DNA from: an uncultured Bacilli bacterium
GTDB lineage: Bacteria; Bacillota_I; Bacilli_A; RF39; UBA660
Length of the DNA: 10,557 nucleotides
NCBI GenBank assembly: GCA_934096605.1
Contig: CAKOMI010000040.1
Coordinates: 1-10,557 of the forward strand
Direction: 5' to 3'
The first letter of the stretch is position 1. Each line of letters opens with the position of its first letter. The notes under the pieces are model-generated. The model did not search any database. It saw only the letters and a list, made by a program, of their open reading frames with translations, and was not told the origin of the DNA. This document shows positions 1-6,049 of this stretch, one piece after another. The translations under genes were made by a program, and so were the position numbers.

Positions 1-389
1 TCCATTTTTTCATGAAGACCATTATATTTTTTATTTAATGTATCTAGACCAGTGTTATAAATAACAAAAGGGTGACATAAACTATCTAATACATAATGAC
101 AGATGCTACCATATAAGTAACTTATATTTTCATTTGTTTGATTATTTTTAATTGTAATTAGGATATTTTGGAAATACTTTTTTACATTTTCTTTTTGAGC
201 GTTATAACCTAAGTCTCTTTCTTTCTTACCTAGAAATGGTGTAAAAAATTTATAGTAAAATAAATTATCGAAACTTTGTAAAAAGATATCATATATGGCT
301 TTTTCTTTGTTAATTTTCTTTTTTATATTAGTAGGTAAACGTTTTAATACGTCATTGCCAAAATAATAATGTGTTACAATTGATGGCAT
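1..389 (-). CDS. Zinc-dependent phospholipase C-like protein (3' part outside window)
   Basis: The first 129 codons are visible; the rest lies beyond the left edge. The start is ATG at 389-387, preceded by AAGGTGA (395-401) five bases away. Visible residues match the zinc-dependent phospholipase C family (PF00882 type): an early THYYFG (His7), Asp41 in QSFDNLFYY, then a clear HxxxDxxxH motif (His98, Asp102, His106 in CHYVLDSLCHPF) and His126 in GLHEK. In this family such His and Asp residues bind the zinc cluster. Members hydrolyse phospholipids or are uncharacterised hydrolases. No signal peptide is visible, so the protein may act in the cytoplasm or be a non-secreted relative; the substrate is unknown. 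It is transcribed away from the Abi/HtrA operon. The family call is fairly firm and the activity is inferred. Confidence 0.75.
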   Translation of the reverse strand, partial: MPSIVTHYYFGNDVLKRLPTNIKKKINKEKAIYDIFLQSFDNLFYYKFFTPFLGKKERDLGYNAQKENVKKYFQNILITIKNNQTNENISYLYGSICHYVLDSLCHPFVIYNTGLDTLNKKYNGLHEKM

Positions 390-408
390 AAAAATCACCT
401 TATTAATT

Positions 409-417
409 ATTATAGCA
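409..417 (-). promoter_or_regulatory. Extended -10 promoter of the phospholipase-like gene
   Basis: The minus strand reads TGC-TATAAT, a consensus -10 with an extended TGn box, about 20 bases upstream of the start codon. No good -35 was found at the usual spacing, which extended -10 promoters tolerate. Confidence 0.5.
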
Positions 418-491
418 TGGTATTTCACTAAATTTTCACAAAATTATAACTTTACTAACATGATTTACAACTATTATATATATGTACTTTG

Positions 492-500
492 TGATATAAT
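492..500 (+). promoter_or_regulatory. Extended -10 promoter of the Abi-HtrA operon
   Basis: TGA-TATAAT is a perfect -10 with an extended TGn box, 24 bases upstream of the Abi start. The -35 region is weak. With the minus-strand promoter at 409-417 it makes the 390-524 gap a divergent promoter region. Confidence 0.6.
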
Positions 501-524
501 ATTTTTAGAATTTGGGGTGCTAGT

Positions 525-1451
525 ATGGCAAAAGTTTTTAAAACACTAGATGAACAAGTTGAAATATTACAAAGTAAAGGGCTAATTATTAACGACATTC
601 CAGAAACAAAAGATATTCTTTTACGAGAGAATTATTTCTTTATAAGTGGTTATAGGATGCTTTTTATGGAAAGTCAAGAAAATAAAAAATTCTTGCCAGG
701 AACAACTTTTGATGAACTTTATTCAATGTTTCAGTTTGATAGACATGTTAGGAATATTTTATTTAAAAATTTACTTATAATAGAAAACAATATTAAAAGT
801 ATAATGGCTTTTCATTTATCAAGTCGTTATGGTATAAGAGAAGATGAGTATTTAAATCCTAAGAACTTTGTGCTGGATAGGAAAAGAAAAAAACAAGTTG
901 ATGATTTACTTAGAAAGATGAAAAGACAAATTAGAATTAATGGGGGACAGCATCAAGCAACGATGCATTATTCAGAGAAATATGGATATGTACCAATGTG
1001 GATTGCAGTTAAAGTTTTGTCTTTTGGAATTGTAAGTGAACTTTTTCAAATATTAAAGCCGGATGATCAAGAGACAGTTGCTAATGATTTTAATTTAGCT
1101 AAAGAAACGTTGGAAATATATTTACCAGTTTTAGCTAATTTTAGAAATTTGTGTGCTCATGAAGATATTCTTTTTGAACATAAGGCCCAAAGAAATATTC
1201 CGGATACTAAGTATCATAATTTACTTAAAATACCCCAAGTTAATGATGAGTATATTTATGGTAAGAATGATTTGTTTGCAATAGTTTTAATTTTGAAACA
1301 AATGCTTAGAAAGGATGATTTTTTCTTGTTAATGAGTGAACTTGAATTTGAAATTCAGATACTTAGTGATCGGTTGAAGACGATTCCTGTAGAAAAAGTA
1401 TTTGATAGAATGGGATTTCCAATAAATTATGGAGAGATTGTGAGGTTATAG
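525..1451 (+). CDS. Abi-like (Abi_2/AbiD-AbiF type) protein with HEPN motif
   Basis: The 308-residue product resembles the Abi_2 family (PF07751; AbiD/AbiF-type abortive infection proteins): an N-terminal segment ending in ENYFFISGYR (35-44), FDRHVRNILF (71-80), a central YGYVPMWIAVKVLSFG (153-168), and FRNLCAHEDILF (206-217). The last contains R207-x4-H212, the HEPN ribonuclease signature. No membrane segment is seen, so it is cytoplasmic. Known relatives stop phage spread by halting the infected cell, probably through RNA cleavage, but many homologues are untested. The start has GGGGTG (514-519) upstream. The protease gene begins only 2 nt after its stop, so the two are probably co-transcribed. 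The family is confident; a defence role here is inference. Confidence 0.82.
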   Translation: MAKVFKTLDEQVEILQSKGLIINDIPETKDILLRENYFFISGYRMLFMESQENKKFLPGTTFDELYSMFQFDRHVRNILFKNLLIIENNIKSIMAFHLSSRYGIREDEYLNPKNFVLDRKRKKQVDDLLRKMKRQIRINGGQHQATMHYSEKYGYVPMWIAVKVLSFGIVSELFQILKPDDQETVANDFNLAKETLEIYLPVLANFRNLCAHEDILFEHKAQRNIPDTKYHNLLKIPQVNDEYIYGKNDLFAIVLILKQMLRKDDFFLLMSELEFEIQILSDRLKTIPVEKVFDRMGFPINYGEIVRL

Positions 1452-1453
1452 AA

Positions 1454-2593
1454 ATGGAAAAGAAAGAAAAAGTAGTAACTGTTCATAGTGCAGGAAAGTA
1501 TGTATTAATAAGTATTTTAATGGTTTTTGTGGGGGCAGCAGGATTATATGCACTTATGTATTTTTTTCCTGAGCCTTTTGTGAAGACTATTACAGAACAA
1601 AAAGAAGTTAAGAATGTAACTGTTACGGATACTGGTATTGCTGATGCGGTAGAAAAAGTGTATGATGCGGTTGTAGTTGTAAAAACTTATAAAAATAAAC
1701 AGCTTTACGCTACTGGAACTGGGTTTGTTTATAAAAAAGATGGTGATACTGCATATATCTTAACTAATAATCACGTTATTGAAAGTGGTGATGCTATATA
1801 TGCTGAATTTAATGATGGCAATGTGGTAGAGACAAAAGTAAAGGGACGAGATAGTTATTCTGATACAGCTGTTTTAGCCATATCTAGTGAACATGTTACA
1901 ACAGTGGCTACAATGGGTAGTAGTGAAGATGCAAGAGTAGGAGATACAGTGTTCACTGTTGGGGCACCAATAGATTCTAATACTTATTCTGGTACGGTTA
2001 CAAGGGGTATTGTTTCTGGTAAAAATAGACTTGTTAGTGTATCTACAAGTAATTCAAGTACGTCTGATATGATGATGAGTGTTTTACAAACAGATGCGGC
2101 TATTAACTCTGGTAATTCTGGGGGACCTTTAATGAACGCGAATGGTGAGGTTATTGGTATTACGTCATTAAAGTTATCTTCTGGTAGTAGTTCTACGACA
2201 GCAAGTATTGAAGGAATGGGATTTGCTATTCCAATTGAAACAGCTTTAAATTATGCTGCTAAGGAAGAAAAAGGTGAAACAATTGAAAGACCTCAACTTG
2301 GTATATCTATGCGTAATTTAAGTGAAGCTAAATATTATCATCCTTCTTTAAATACTAGTTCTTTAGAATCTGGTGTTTATGTTGAAAGTGTTACTTCTGG
2401 AGCTCCTGCTGCTAAGGCTGGTTTAAAAACTGGTGATATTATTGTTGGAGCAGATGATAAAGAGGTTACTAATTTGGCTTATTTAAGATATCTGCTTTAT
2501 AATCACAGTGTAGGGGAAACGATGAAACTTAAAGTTATGCGTGGTACTGAGACTGTTGAAATTAATGTAACACTTGATCAAAAAGCTAGTTAA
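1454..2593 (+). CDS. Membrane-anchored HtrA/DegP-like S1C serine protease with one PDZ domain
   Basis: The 379-residue protein has a short basic cytoplasmic start, one membrane segment (about 17-38), a trypsin-like domain (about 60-270) and a C-terminal PDZ domain (about 280-375). The catalytic triad is visible: His107 in TNNHVI, Asp137 in YSDTAVL and Ser222 in GNSGGPL. This is the usual layout of Gram-positive HtrA proteases, which degrade or refold damaged proteins outside the membrane. The start is set by GAGG inside the end of the Abi gene, about 8 nt upstream, suggesting translational coupling. It ends before a strong hairpin terminator. Pairing with an Abi gene is unusual for a housekeeping HtrA. 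Its exact paralogue (htrA, htrB or degP) cannot be told from sequence alone. Confidence 0.92.
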   Translation: MEKKEKVVTVHSAGKYVLISILMVFVGAAGLYALMYFFPEPFVKTITEQKEVKNVTVTDTGIADAVEKVYDAVVVVKTYKNKQLYATGTGFVYKKDGDTAYILTNNHVIESGDAIYAEFNDGNVVETKVKGRDSYSDTAVLAISSEHVTTVATMGSSEDARVGDTVFTVGAPIDSNTYSGTVTRGIVSGKNRLVSVSTSNSSTSDMMMSVLQTDAAINSGNSGGPLMNANGEVIGITSLKLSSGSSSTTASIEGMGFAIPIETALNYAAKEEKGETIERPQLGISMRNLSEAKYYHPSLNTSSLESGVYVESVTSGAPAAKAGLKTGDIIVGADDKEVTNLAYLRYLLYNHSVGETMKLKVMRGTETVEINVTLDQKAS

Positions 2594-2596
2594 TAG

Positions 2597-2627
2597 AAAA
2601 AACATAGATAAGTTGTCTATGTTTTTT
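2597..2627. terminator. Bidirectional terminator between htrA-like gene and XRE regulator 1
   Basis: A perfect 12-bp inverted repeat (2597-2608 with 2616-2627) closes a 7-base loop. Its arms begin with six A and end with six T, so it gives a hairpin plus U-tract on both strands. The stop codon of the convergent regulator gene lies at its right edge. Confidence 0.85.
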
Positions 2628-2856
2628 AATGTTCTTTTTTATTTGGATAGGGCTTTTTTTCATCTGTTCTATTTATTAAATAATCTACACTTACGTCGTA
2701 AAAATTTGCTAATTTATCTATTTTGTCTAAAGGTATTAGACGGACACCTAGTTCATATTCGCTATAAACTTGTTGAGTGGTATTTAATAATTTGGCAATA
2801 TCTTTTTGAAATAAACCTTTTCTTTCTCGTATTTCTTTTAGTCTTTTTATATTCAT
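2626..2856 (-). CDS. XRE-family (Cro/CI-type) HTH regulator 1
   Basis: A 76-residue single-domain DNA-binding protein. It opens with MNIKRLKEIRERKGL; helix 2 is QKDIAKLLN (17-25) and the turn and recognition helix are TTQQVYSEYELG (26-37), followed by DKIDKLANFYDVSVDYL, all typical of Cro/CI-type repressors. The start is uncertain: GTG 2865, ATG 2862 and ATG 2856 are in frame without a strong ribosome site. ATG 2856 gives the usual XRE N-terminus and was chosen. The gene is divergent from surface protein 1, and the shared gap holds TACATGA inverted repeats over that gene's promoter. It probably represses itself and its neighbour. No ligand or protease domain is present. Confidence 0.85.
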   Translation of the reverse strand: MNIKRLKEIRERKGLFQKDIAKLLNTTQQVYSEYELGVRLIPLDKIDKLANFYDVSVDYLINRTDEKKPYPNKKEH

Positions 2857-2879
2857 ATGCATCACGTTTAGATTTTCTC

Positions 2880-2899
2880 ATACATGAAAATAAATGTAT
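2880..2899. repeat. Imperfect operator-like inverted repeat upstream of surface protein 1
   Basis: ATACAT (2880-2885) and ATGTAT (2894-2899) flank 8 bases. The left arm overlaps a TACATGA half-site (2881-2887) of the kind found in the adjacent 18-bp palindrome. It lies on the regulator side of the gap, so it may be a second binding site controlling the regulator's own gene. Confidence 0.4.
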
Positions 2900-2927
2900 T
2901 GAATGTACATGATAATTCATGTATAAT
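2899..2927 (+). promoter_or_regulatory. Sigma-A-type promoter of surface protein 1
   Basis: TTGAAT (2899-2904), a 17-bp spacer and a perfect TATAAT (2922-2927). Transcription should start near 2934. The spacer and the first bases of the -10 are covered by the 2906-2923 palindrome, the classic position for a repressor. Confidence 0.75.
2906..2923. promoter_or_regulatory. Palindromic operator, probable target of XRE regulator 1
   Basis: TACATGA-TAAT-TCATGTA is a perfect 7+4+7 inverted repeat lying between the -35 and -10 of surface protein 1. Further TACATGA half-sites occur at 2881-2887 and 2938-2944, giving four half-sites in 64 bases. Assignment to the adjacent XRE protein is inferred from position. 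Confidence 0.65.
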
Positions 2928-2955
2928 TGATTTATGATACATGATATATCGTGTT

Positions 2956-2963
2956 AGAGGTGA
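2956..2963 (+). promoter_or_regulatory. Ribosome binding site that fixes a GTG start
   Basis: AGAGGTGA lies four bases before GTG 2968. The earlier in-frame ATG at 2941 has no ribosome site and lies close to the predicted transcription start. Starting at GTG also aligns the protein position for position with its paralogue. Confidence 0.8.
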
Positions 2964-2967
2964 TAAT

Positions 2968-4311
2968 GTGCGACTAGTAAAGTTTAGGAATAATAATAAG
3001 TTAGAAATAGTTATTGCATGTTTTCTTTTTGTAATAATTATTTTTATTTCTTTGATGTTTTATTTTAAGAGTTATGCTGTGTTTAGGGAAGAAAAACATT
3101 TTAATGTAATAAATGGTGAAGTACAAGACCCAGGAGATATTTATTTTGCTTATTATGTTGATGATGAAATAACACGTAGTATGCCTTCCTATGAAAGTGG
3201 ATATACACTTGATACTACAAAAAGCACTTGTACAAATGGTGTAACAGTAGGATGGGATAATAATTTATGGGCTGCTGTAGTTTATTATAAGAATTATAAG
3301 CCTGAAAATATGACAAGAACTAAATGCAATTTATATTTTACTAATTCATTCGTTGATTATATAAAGAATATTTCTAAAAGCGACATTACTAACTTGGTTA
3401 TTGATGATTATGAAAACATAAGATATATTGGGTCTAATCCAAATAATTATGTAAGTGTTGATGGGGAATTGTGGCGTATTATAGGTGTAATGAAAAATGT
3501 AGATGATGGTACTGGAAGCAAAAGTGATAGAGTAAAATTAATTAGAGATGAAAGTATTGGTAATTATTCATGGGATACTAGTGAATCTAGTGTTAATGGT
3601 GGTTTAGGTGTCAATGAATGGAGTGGAGCTGATATAATGAAACTACTAAATCCTGGATATGAATCGGAAAGTATTGGAGGTTCGTTATATTGGAATAAAA
3701 AAGTTGGTATGTGCTATAGTAGTGAAAATATGGTAACGAAAAGTTGTGATTTTACGAATACTGGTTTAAAGTCTAATTTAAAAAGTTTAATAGATAATGC
3801 TTTATGGAACACAGGTAGTCAAGGAACAAATGATTGGACTAGTGCTAGTAAAGGGCTAGTTGGTCATTTTTATACGTATGAAAGAAGTAATGATAATGGT
3901 AAAATATGTATATCTGGTGACTATTGTAACGACACTGTAGAAAGAACAACTAAGTGGGTTGGTAAGGTAGGTTTAATGTATATAAGTGATTATGGATATG
4001 CAACGAGTGGTGGTAGTCCAGTATACCGAACAACATGTTTAAATAAAGAACTATACAATTGGAATGATGATAATATAAGAAATTGTAGGGATAATGACTG
4101 GTTATATAATGCTGGTGTTCAATCAACTTTATCGATAGGTGCTGGTTCAATTGGAGCAGCTAATTTGTTTTCTGTTTTTTCTGATGGACGTGTTTTTAAT
4201 AATCATACAAGTGACGCCTTAATAATTCGTCCTGTAGTTTATTTAAAACCAACAGTGAAAATAATATCTGGAATAGGTACTAAAGAAAATCCGTTTGTTA
4301 TTGAAAATTAA
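2968..4311 (+). CDS. Membrane-anchored cysteine-paired surface protein, paralogue 1
   Basis: The 447-residue product starts with a short basic segment and a membrane helix (about 12-32), then a large extracytoplasmic part. FYFKSYAVF (31-39) and the rest of the N-terminal block align position for position with the gene at 4672. Eight cysteines outside the membrane segment form four closely matched pairs (88/120, 249/260, 314/320, 357/373), suggesting disulfides. Conserved blocks include VSVDGELWRIIGVM (162-175), NEWSGADIMKLLNPGYES (216-233) and the ending RPVVYLKPTVKI...GTKENPFVI. That ending resembles DUF6273-like surface domains of gut Firmicutes; this is memory-based and untested. Function is unknown. 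A divergent XRE gene and an operator over its promoter suggest switchable expression. It is not a recognisable type IV pilin or LPXTG protein. Confidence 0.8.
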   Translation: MRLVKFRNNNKLEIVIACFLFVIIIFISLMFYFKSYAVFREEKHFNVINGEVQDPGDIYFAYYVDDEITRSMPSYESGYTLDTTKSTCTNGVTVGWDNNLWAAVVYYKNYKPENMTRTKCNLYFTNSFVDYIKNISKSDITNLVIDDYENIRYIGSNPNNYVSVDGELWRIIGVMKNVDDGTGSKSDRVKLIRDESIGNYSWDTSESSVNGGLGVNEWSGADIMKLLNPGYESESIGGSLYWNKKVGMCYSSENMVTKSCDFTNTGLKSNLKSLIDNALWNTGSQGTNDWTSASKGLVGHFYTYERSNDNGKICISGDYCNDTVERTTKWVGKVGLMYISDYGYATSGGSPVYRTTCLNKELYNWNDDNIRNCRDNDWLYNAGVQSTLSIGAGSIGAANLFSVFSDGRVFNNHTSDALIIRPVVYLKPTVKIISGIGTKENPFVIEN

Positions 4312-4343
4312 AAAAACTTATCTGGTGTGGATAAGTTCTTTTT
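3061..4343 (+). repeat. Direct repeat, copy 1 (surface-protein unit with terminator)
   Basis: This segment matches 4765-6049. The match includes a 59-nt identical run (3109-3167 with 4813-4871), a 36-nt identical run near the end (4228-4263 with 5935-5970), and a nearly identical terminator. Internal parts are diverged, so it is a mosaic repeat with well-conserved ends. Confidence 0.8.
4315..4343. terminator. Bidirectional terminator after surface protein 1
   Basis: AACTTATC (4315-4322), a 7-base loop and GATAAGTT (4330-4337), followed by CTTTTT. A run of A before the stem supplies the U-tract for the convergent XRE regulator 2. The same hairpin recurs after surface protein 2. Confidence 0.8.
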
Positions 4344-4344
4344 G

Positions 4345-4530
4345 CTATTTAAATATTTTAATCATTTCATTATCTGGTATATCTAAGATAATTTTTATTT
4401 TTTTTAACATTTTTAAAGTTGTTTTAGTTTCGTCTTGTTCAATTCTTTGTAAATGTCTTGGTGATATATTTAATAATTCTGCTAATTGTTCTTGAGTGTA
4501 GCCTCTTTTCTTACGATATTGTTTAATCAT
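4345..4530 (-). CDS. XRE-family HTH regulator 2
   Basis: A 61-residue protein that is essentially one helix-turn-helix domain: MIKQYRKKRGYTQEQLAELL (1-20), then NISPRHLQRIEQDE as turn and recognition helix, and a short helical tail ending IPDNEMIKIFK. AGGTGA (4537-4542) sits six bases before ATG 4530. The alternative ATG at 4536 directly abuts that site, so 4530 was chosen. It is not a copy of regulator 1: length, recognition helix and tail all differ. It is divergent from surface protein 2 with inverted repeats in the shared gap, so it likely regulates that gene and itself. The DNA-binding family is firm; the target is inferred from position. Confidence 0.87.
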   Translation of the reverse strand: MIKQYRKKRGYTQEQLAELLNISPRHLQRIEQDETKTTLKMLKKIKIILDIPDNEMIKIFK

Positions 4531-4573
4531 GTTCATTCACCTAAAATTATTTTTTCATATAATCGTCAAAAAA

Positions 4574-4591
4574 GACACGACCTCATGTGTC
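4574..4591. promoter_or_regulatory. Inverted repeat upstream of surface protein 2 promoter
   Basis: GACAC (4574-4578) and GTGTC (4587-4591) flank 8 bases. It lies upstream of the -35 of surface protein 2 and near the expected promoter of regulator 2. Its half-site is close to the GACAT/ATGTC repeat at 4635-4647, so both may bind the same protein. Confidence 0.45.
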
Positions 4592-4599
4592 ATATTTTC

Positions 4600-4628
4600 T
4601 TGAGAGATATTTTGTTTTCTGATATACT
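4600..4628 (+). promoter_or_regulatory. Sigma-A-type promoter of surface protein 2
   Basis: TTGAGA (4600-4605), a 17-bp spacer and TATACT (4623-4628), with an extended TGA box (4620-4622). Expected transcription start is near 4635. The promoter sequence is not copied from surface protein 1. Confidence 0.7.
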
Positions 4629-4634
4629 ATTCAT

Positions 4635-4647
4635 GACATAATATGTC
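4635..4647. promoter_or_regulatory. Operator-like inverted repeat at the transcription start of surface protein 2
   Basis: GACAT-AAT-ATGTC is a perfect 5+3+5 palindrome located at the predicted +1, a position suited to repression. It differs from the TACATGA operator of module 1, in line with the different regulator. Confidence 0.5.
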
Positions 4648-4671
4648 GCGATAAGAATTGGGTGATGACTA

Positions 4672-6018
4672 ATGGGATTAAAAAAATTTAAATATATAAA
4701 TAAAAGATATTGCTTTATAGTGGCTAATATTTTATTAGTGATAGGTTTGTTTAGTTGTATGTTGTATTTTAAAAGTTATGCTGTGTTTAAAGAAGAAAAA
4801 CATTTTAATGTGATAAATGGTGAAGTACAAGACCCAGGAGATATTTATTTTGCTTATTATGTTGATGATGAGATAACGAGAGAAATTCCTAAAAAAGGTA
4901 GTGGTTATACTTTAGATATCACAAAAAGCACCTGTACAAATGGTGTTAGTATTTCTTTTGATGAAAATAATTATGCGGTTATAACAAGCTACGAAAACTA
5001 TAATGCTAATGGTTATACAAGAACAAGGTGTAATTTATATTTTAAGAAAATAGACACAACTTTAAGTGATTATATAAAATCTTTAGCAATGTATAATAGC
5101 TATGATTTAACTATTGATGAAGCAGGAGGAAATATAAGGTATATTGGTGTTAACCCAAATAACTATGTAAGTGTCGATGGTGAGTTATGGCGTATTATTG
5201 GTGTAATGAAAAACATTGATGATGGCACAGGAAATAAAAGTGACCGAGTTAAATTAATTAGAAATGAGAGCCTAGGAGCATATTCATGGGATAGTAGTGA
5301 CTCAAGTGTAAATTCAGGTTGGGGAATAAATGAGTGGAGCCAAGCAGATATTATGAAATTATTAAATCCTGGGTATGAATCAGAAAGTGTTGGAGGTTCA
5401 TTGTATTGGAATAGTAAATCAGGAAACTGCTTTAATGGAAGAAATAATCAAACAGTTGCTTGTAATTTTTCTGATAGTGGTATGAAAAGTTCTCTAAAAG
5501 TAATGGTAGATACCGTGTTGTGGAATATTGGAGCTAATGATGGGGTTACATATATTCATAATAATATTATAACTAGTAAATTTTATGAGTTAGAAAGAAG
5601 TAGTAATAATGGTAAAATTTGTTCAAATGATTCTTATTGTAATGATGCTGTGGTAAGAACAACCACTTGGACGGGTAAGGTAGGTTTAATGTATCCATCA
5701 GATTATGGGTATGCAACAAGTGGTTCTGGTACTATAGATCGAGCGATATGTTTAAATGAATTTTTGTATAAATGGAATAATGAATTTAATGATTGTGCTC
5801 TAAATAGTTGGCTTGCGATTAATCTTTTACAAAGTACTGTTACTCCTAAAGCATCAGTTAATGAATCTATGCGAGTATTTAGGATCAATTATGGTAATGT
5901 CGATGATCCAGATGCTGGTAGTAGCGCTGAAATACGTCCTGTAGTTTATTTAAAACCAACAGTGAAAATAGTATCTGGTGTAGGCACTAAAGAAAATCCG
6001 TTTATTATTGGAAATTAA
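4672..6018 (+). CDS. Membrane-anchored cysteine-paired surface protein, paralogue 2
   Basis: The 448-residue paralogue of the gene at 2968 has GGGTGATG upstream of ATG, a basic start (KKFKYINKR), a membrane helix (about 13-33) and a large outer part. All eight outer cysteines of copy 1 are kept (88/120, 253/264, 317/323, 360/375). Near-identical blocks are YFKSYAVF to VDDEITR (32-70), NPNNYVSVDGELWRIIGV (161-178), LLNPGYESES (230-239), GKVGLMY (335-341) and the C-terminus. Segments at about 92-115, 124-155, 246-305 and 376-420 differ strongly in sequence and slightly in length. It may present variable surfaces on a common scaffold. Function is unknown; extracellular location is inferred from the single N-terminal helix and the cysteines. 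The DUF6273-like resemblance of the C-terminus is tentative. Confidence 0.8.
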   Translation: MGLKKFKYINKRYCFIVANILLVIGLFSCMLYFKSYAVFKEEKHFNVINGEVQDPGDIYFAYYVDDEITREIPKKGSGYTLDITKSTCTNGVSISFDENNYAVITSYENYNANGYTRTRCNLYFKKIDTTLSDYIKSLAMYNSYDLTIDEAGGNIRYIGVNPNNYVSVDGELWRIIGVMKNIDDGTGNKSDRVKLIRNESLGAYSWDSSDSSVNSGWGINEWSQADIMKLLNPGYESESVGGSLYWNSKSGNCFNGRNNQTVACNFSDSGMKSSLKVMVDTVLWNIGANDGVTYIHNNIITSKFYELERSSNNGKICSNDSYCNDAVVRTTTWTGKVGLMYPSDYGYATSGSGTIDRAICLNEFLYKWNNEFNDCALNSWLAINLLQSTVTPKASVNESMRVFRINYGNVDDPDAGSSAEIRPVVYLKPTVKIVSGVGTKENPFIIGN

Positions 6019-6049
6019 AAAAACTTATCTGGTGTTGATAAGTTCTTTT
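4765..6049 (+). repeat. Direct repeat, copy 2 (surface-protein unit with terminator)
   Basis: Second copy of the unit at 3061-4343, about 1.7 kb downstream in the same orientation. Conserved ends and mid-blocks alternate with diverged stretches. The upstream promoter and regulator regions do not belong to the repeat. Confidence 0.8.
6022..6049. terminator. Bidirectional terminator between surface protein 2 and amidase
   Basis: AACTTATC (6022-6029), a 7-base loop and GATAAGTT (6037-6044), then CTTTTA. The upstream A-run serves the convergent amidase transcript, whose stop lies at 6048-6050. It differs from the 4315 copy by one loop base and in its tail. Confidence 0.8.

Noticed and set aside
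2574..2912. Plus-strand open frame across regulator 1
   Set aside because: It lies antisense to the XRE gene, overlaps the end of the protease gene and the terminator, has no ribosome site and reads as an AT-rich shadow.
2880..2944. CRISPR-like short repeats
   Set aside because: The repeats are 7-base operator half-sites in both orientations with uneven spacing, not 25-40 base direct repeats with spacers.
2626..4530. Prophage control region suggested by two Cro/CI-like genes
   Set aside because: No integrase, replication or structural phage genes are nearby, and each regulator pairs with a surface-protein gene instead.
2968..6018. Type IV pilins
   Set aside because: There is an N-terminal hydrophobic helix, but no G-F-x-x-x-E prepilin cleavage motif, and the size and cysteine pattern do not fit.
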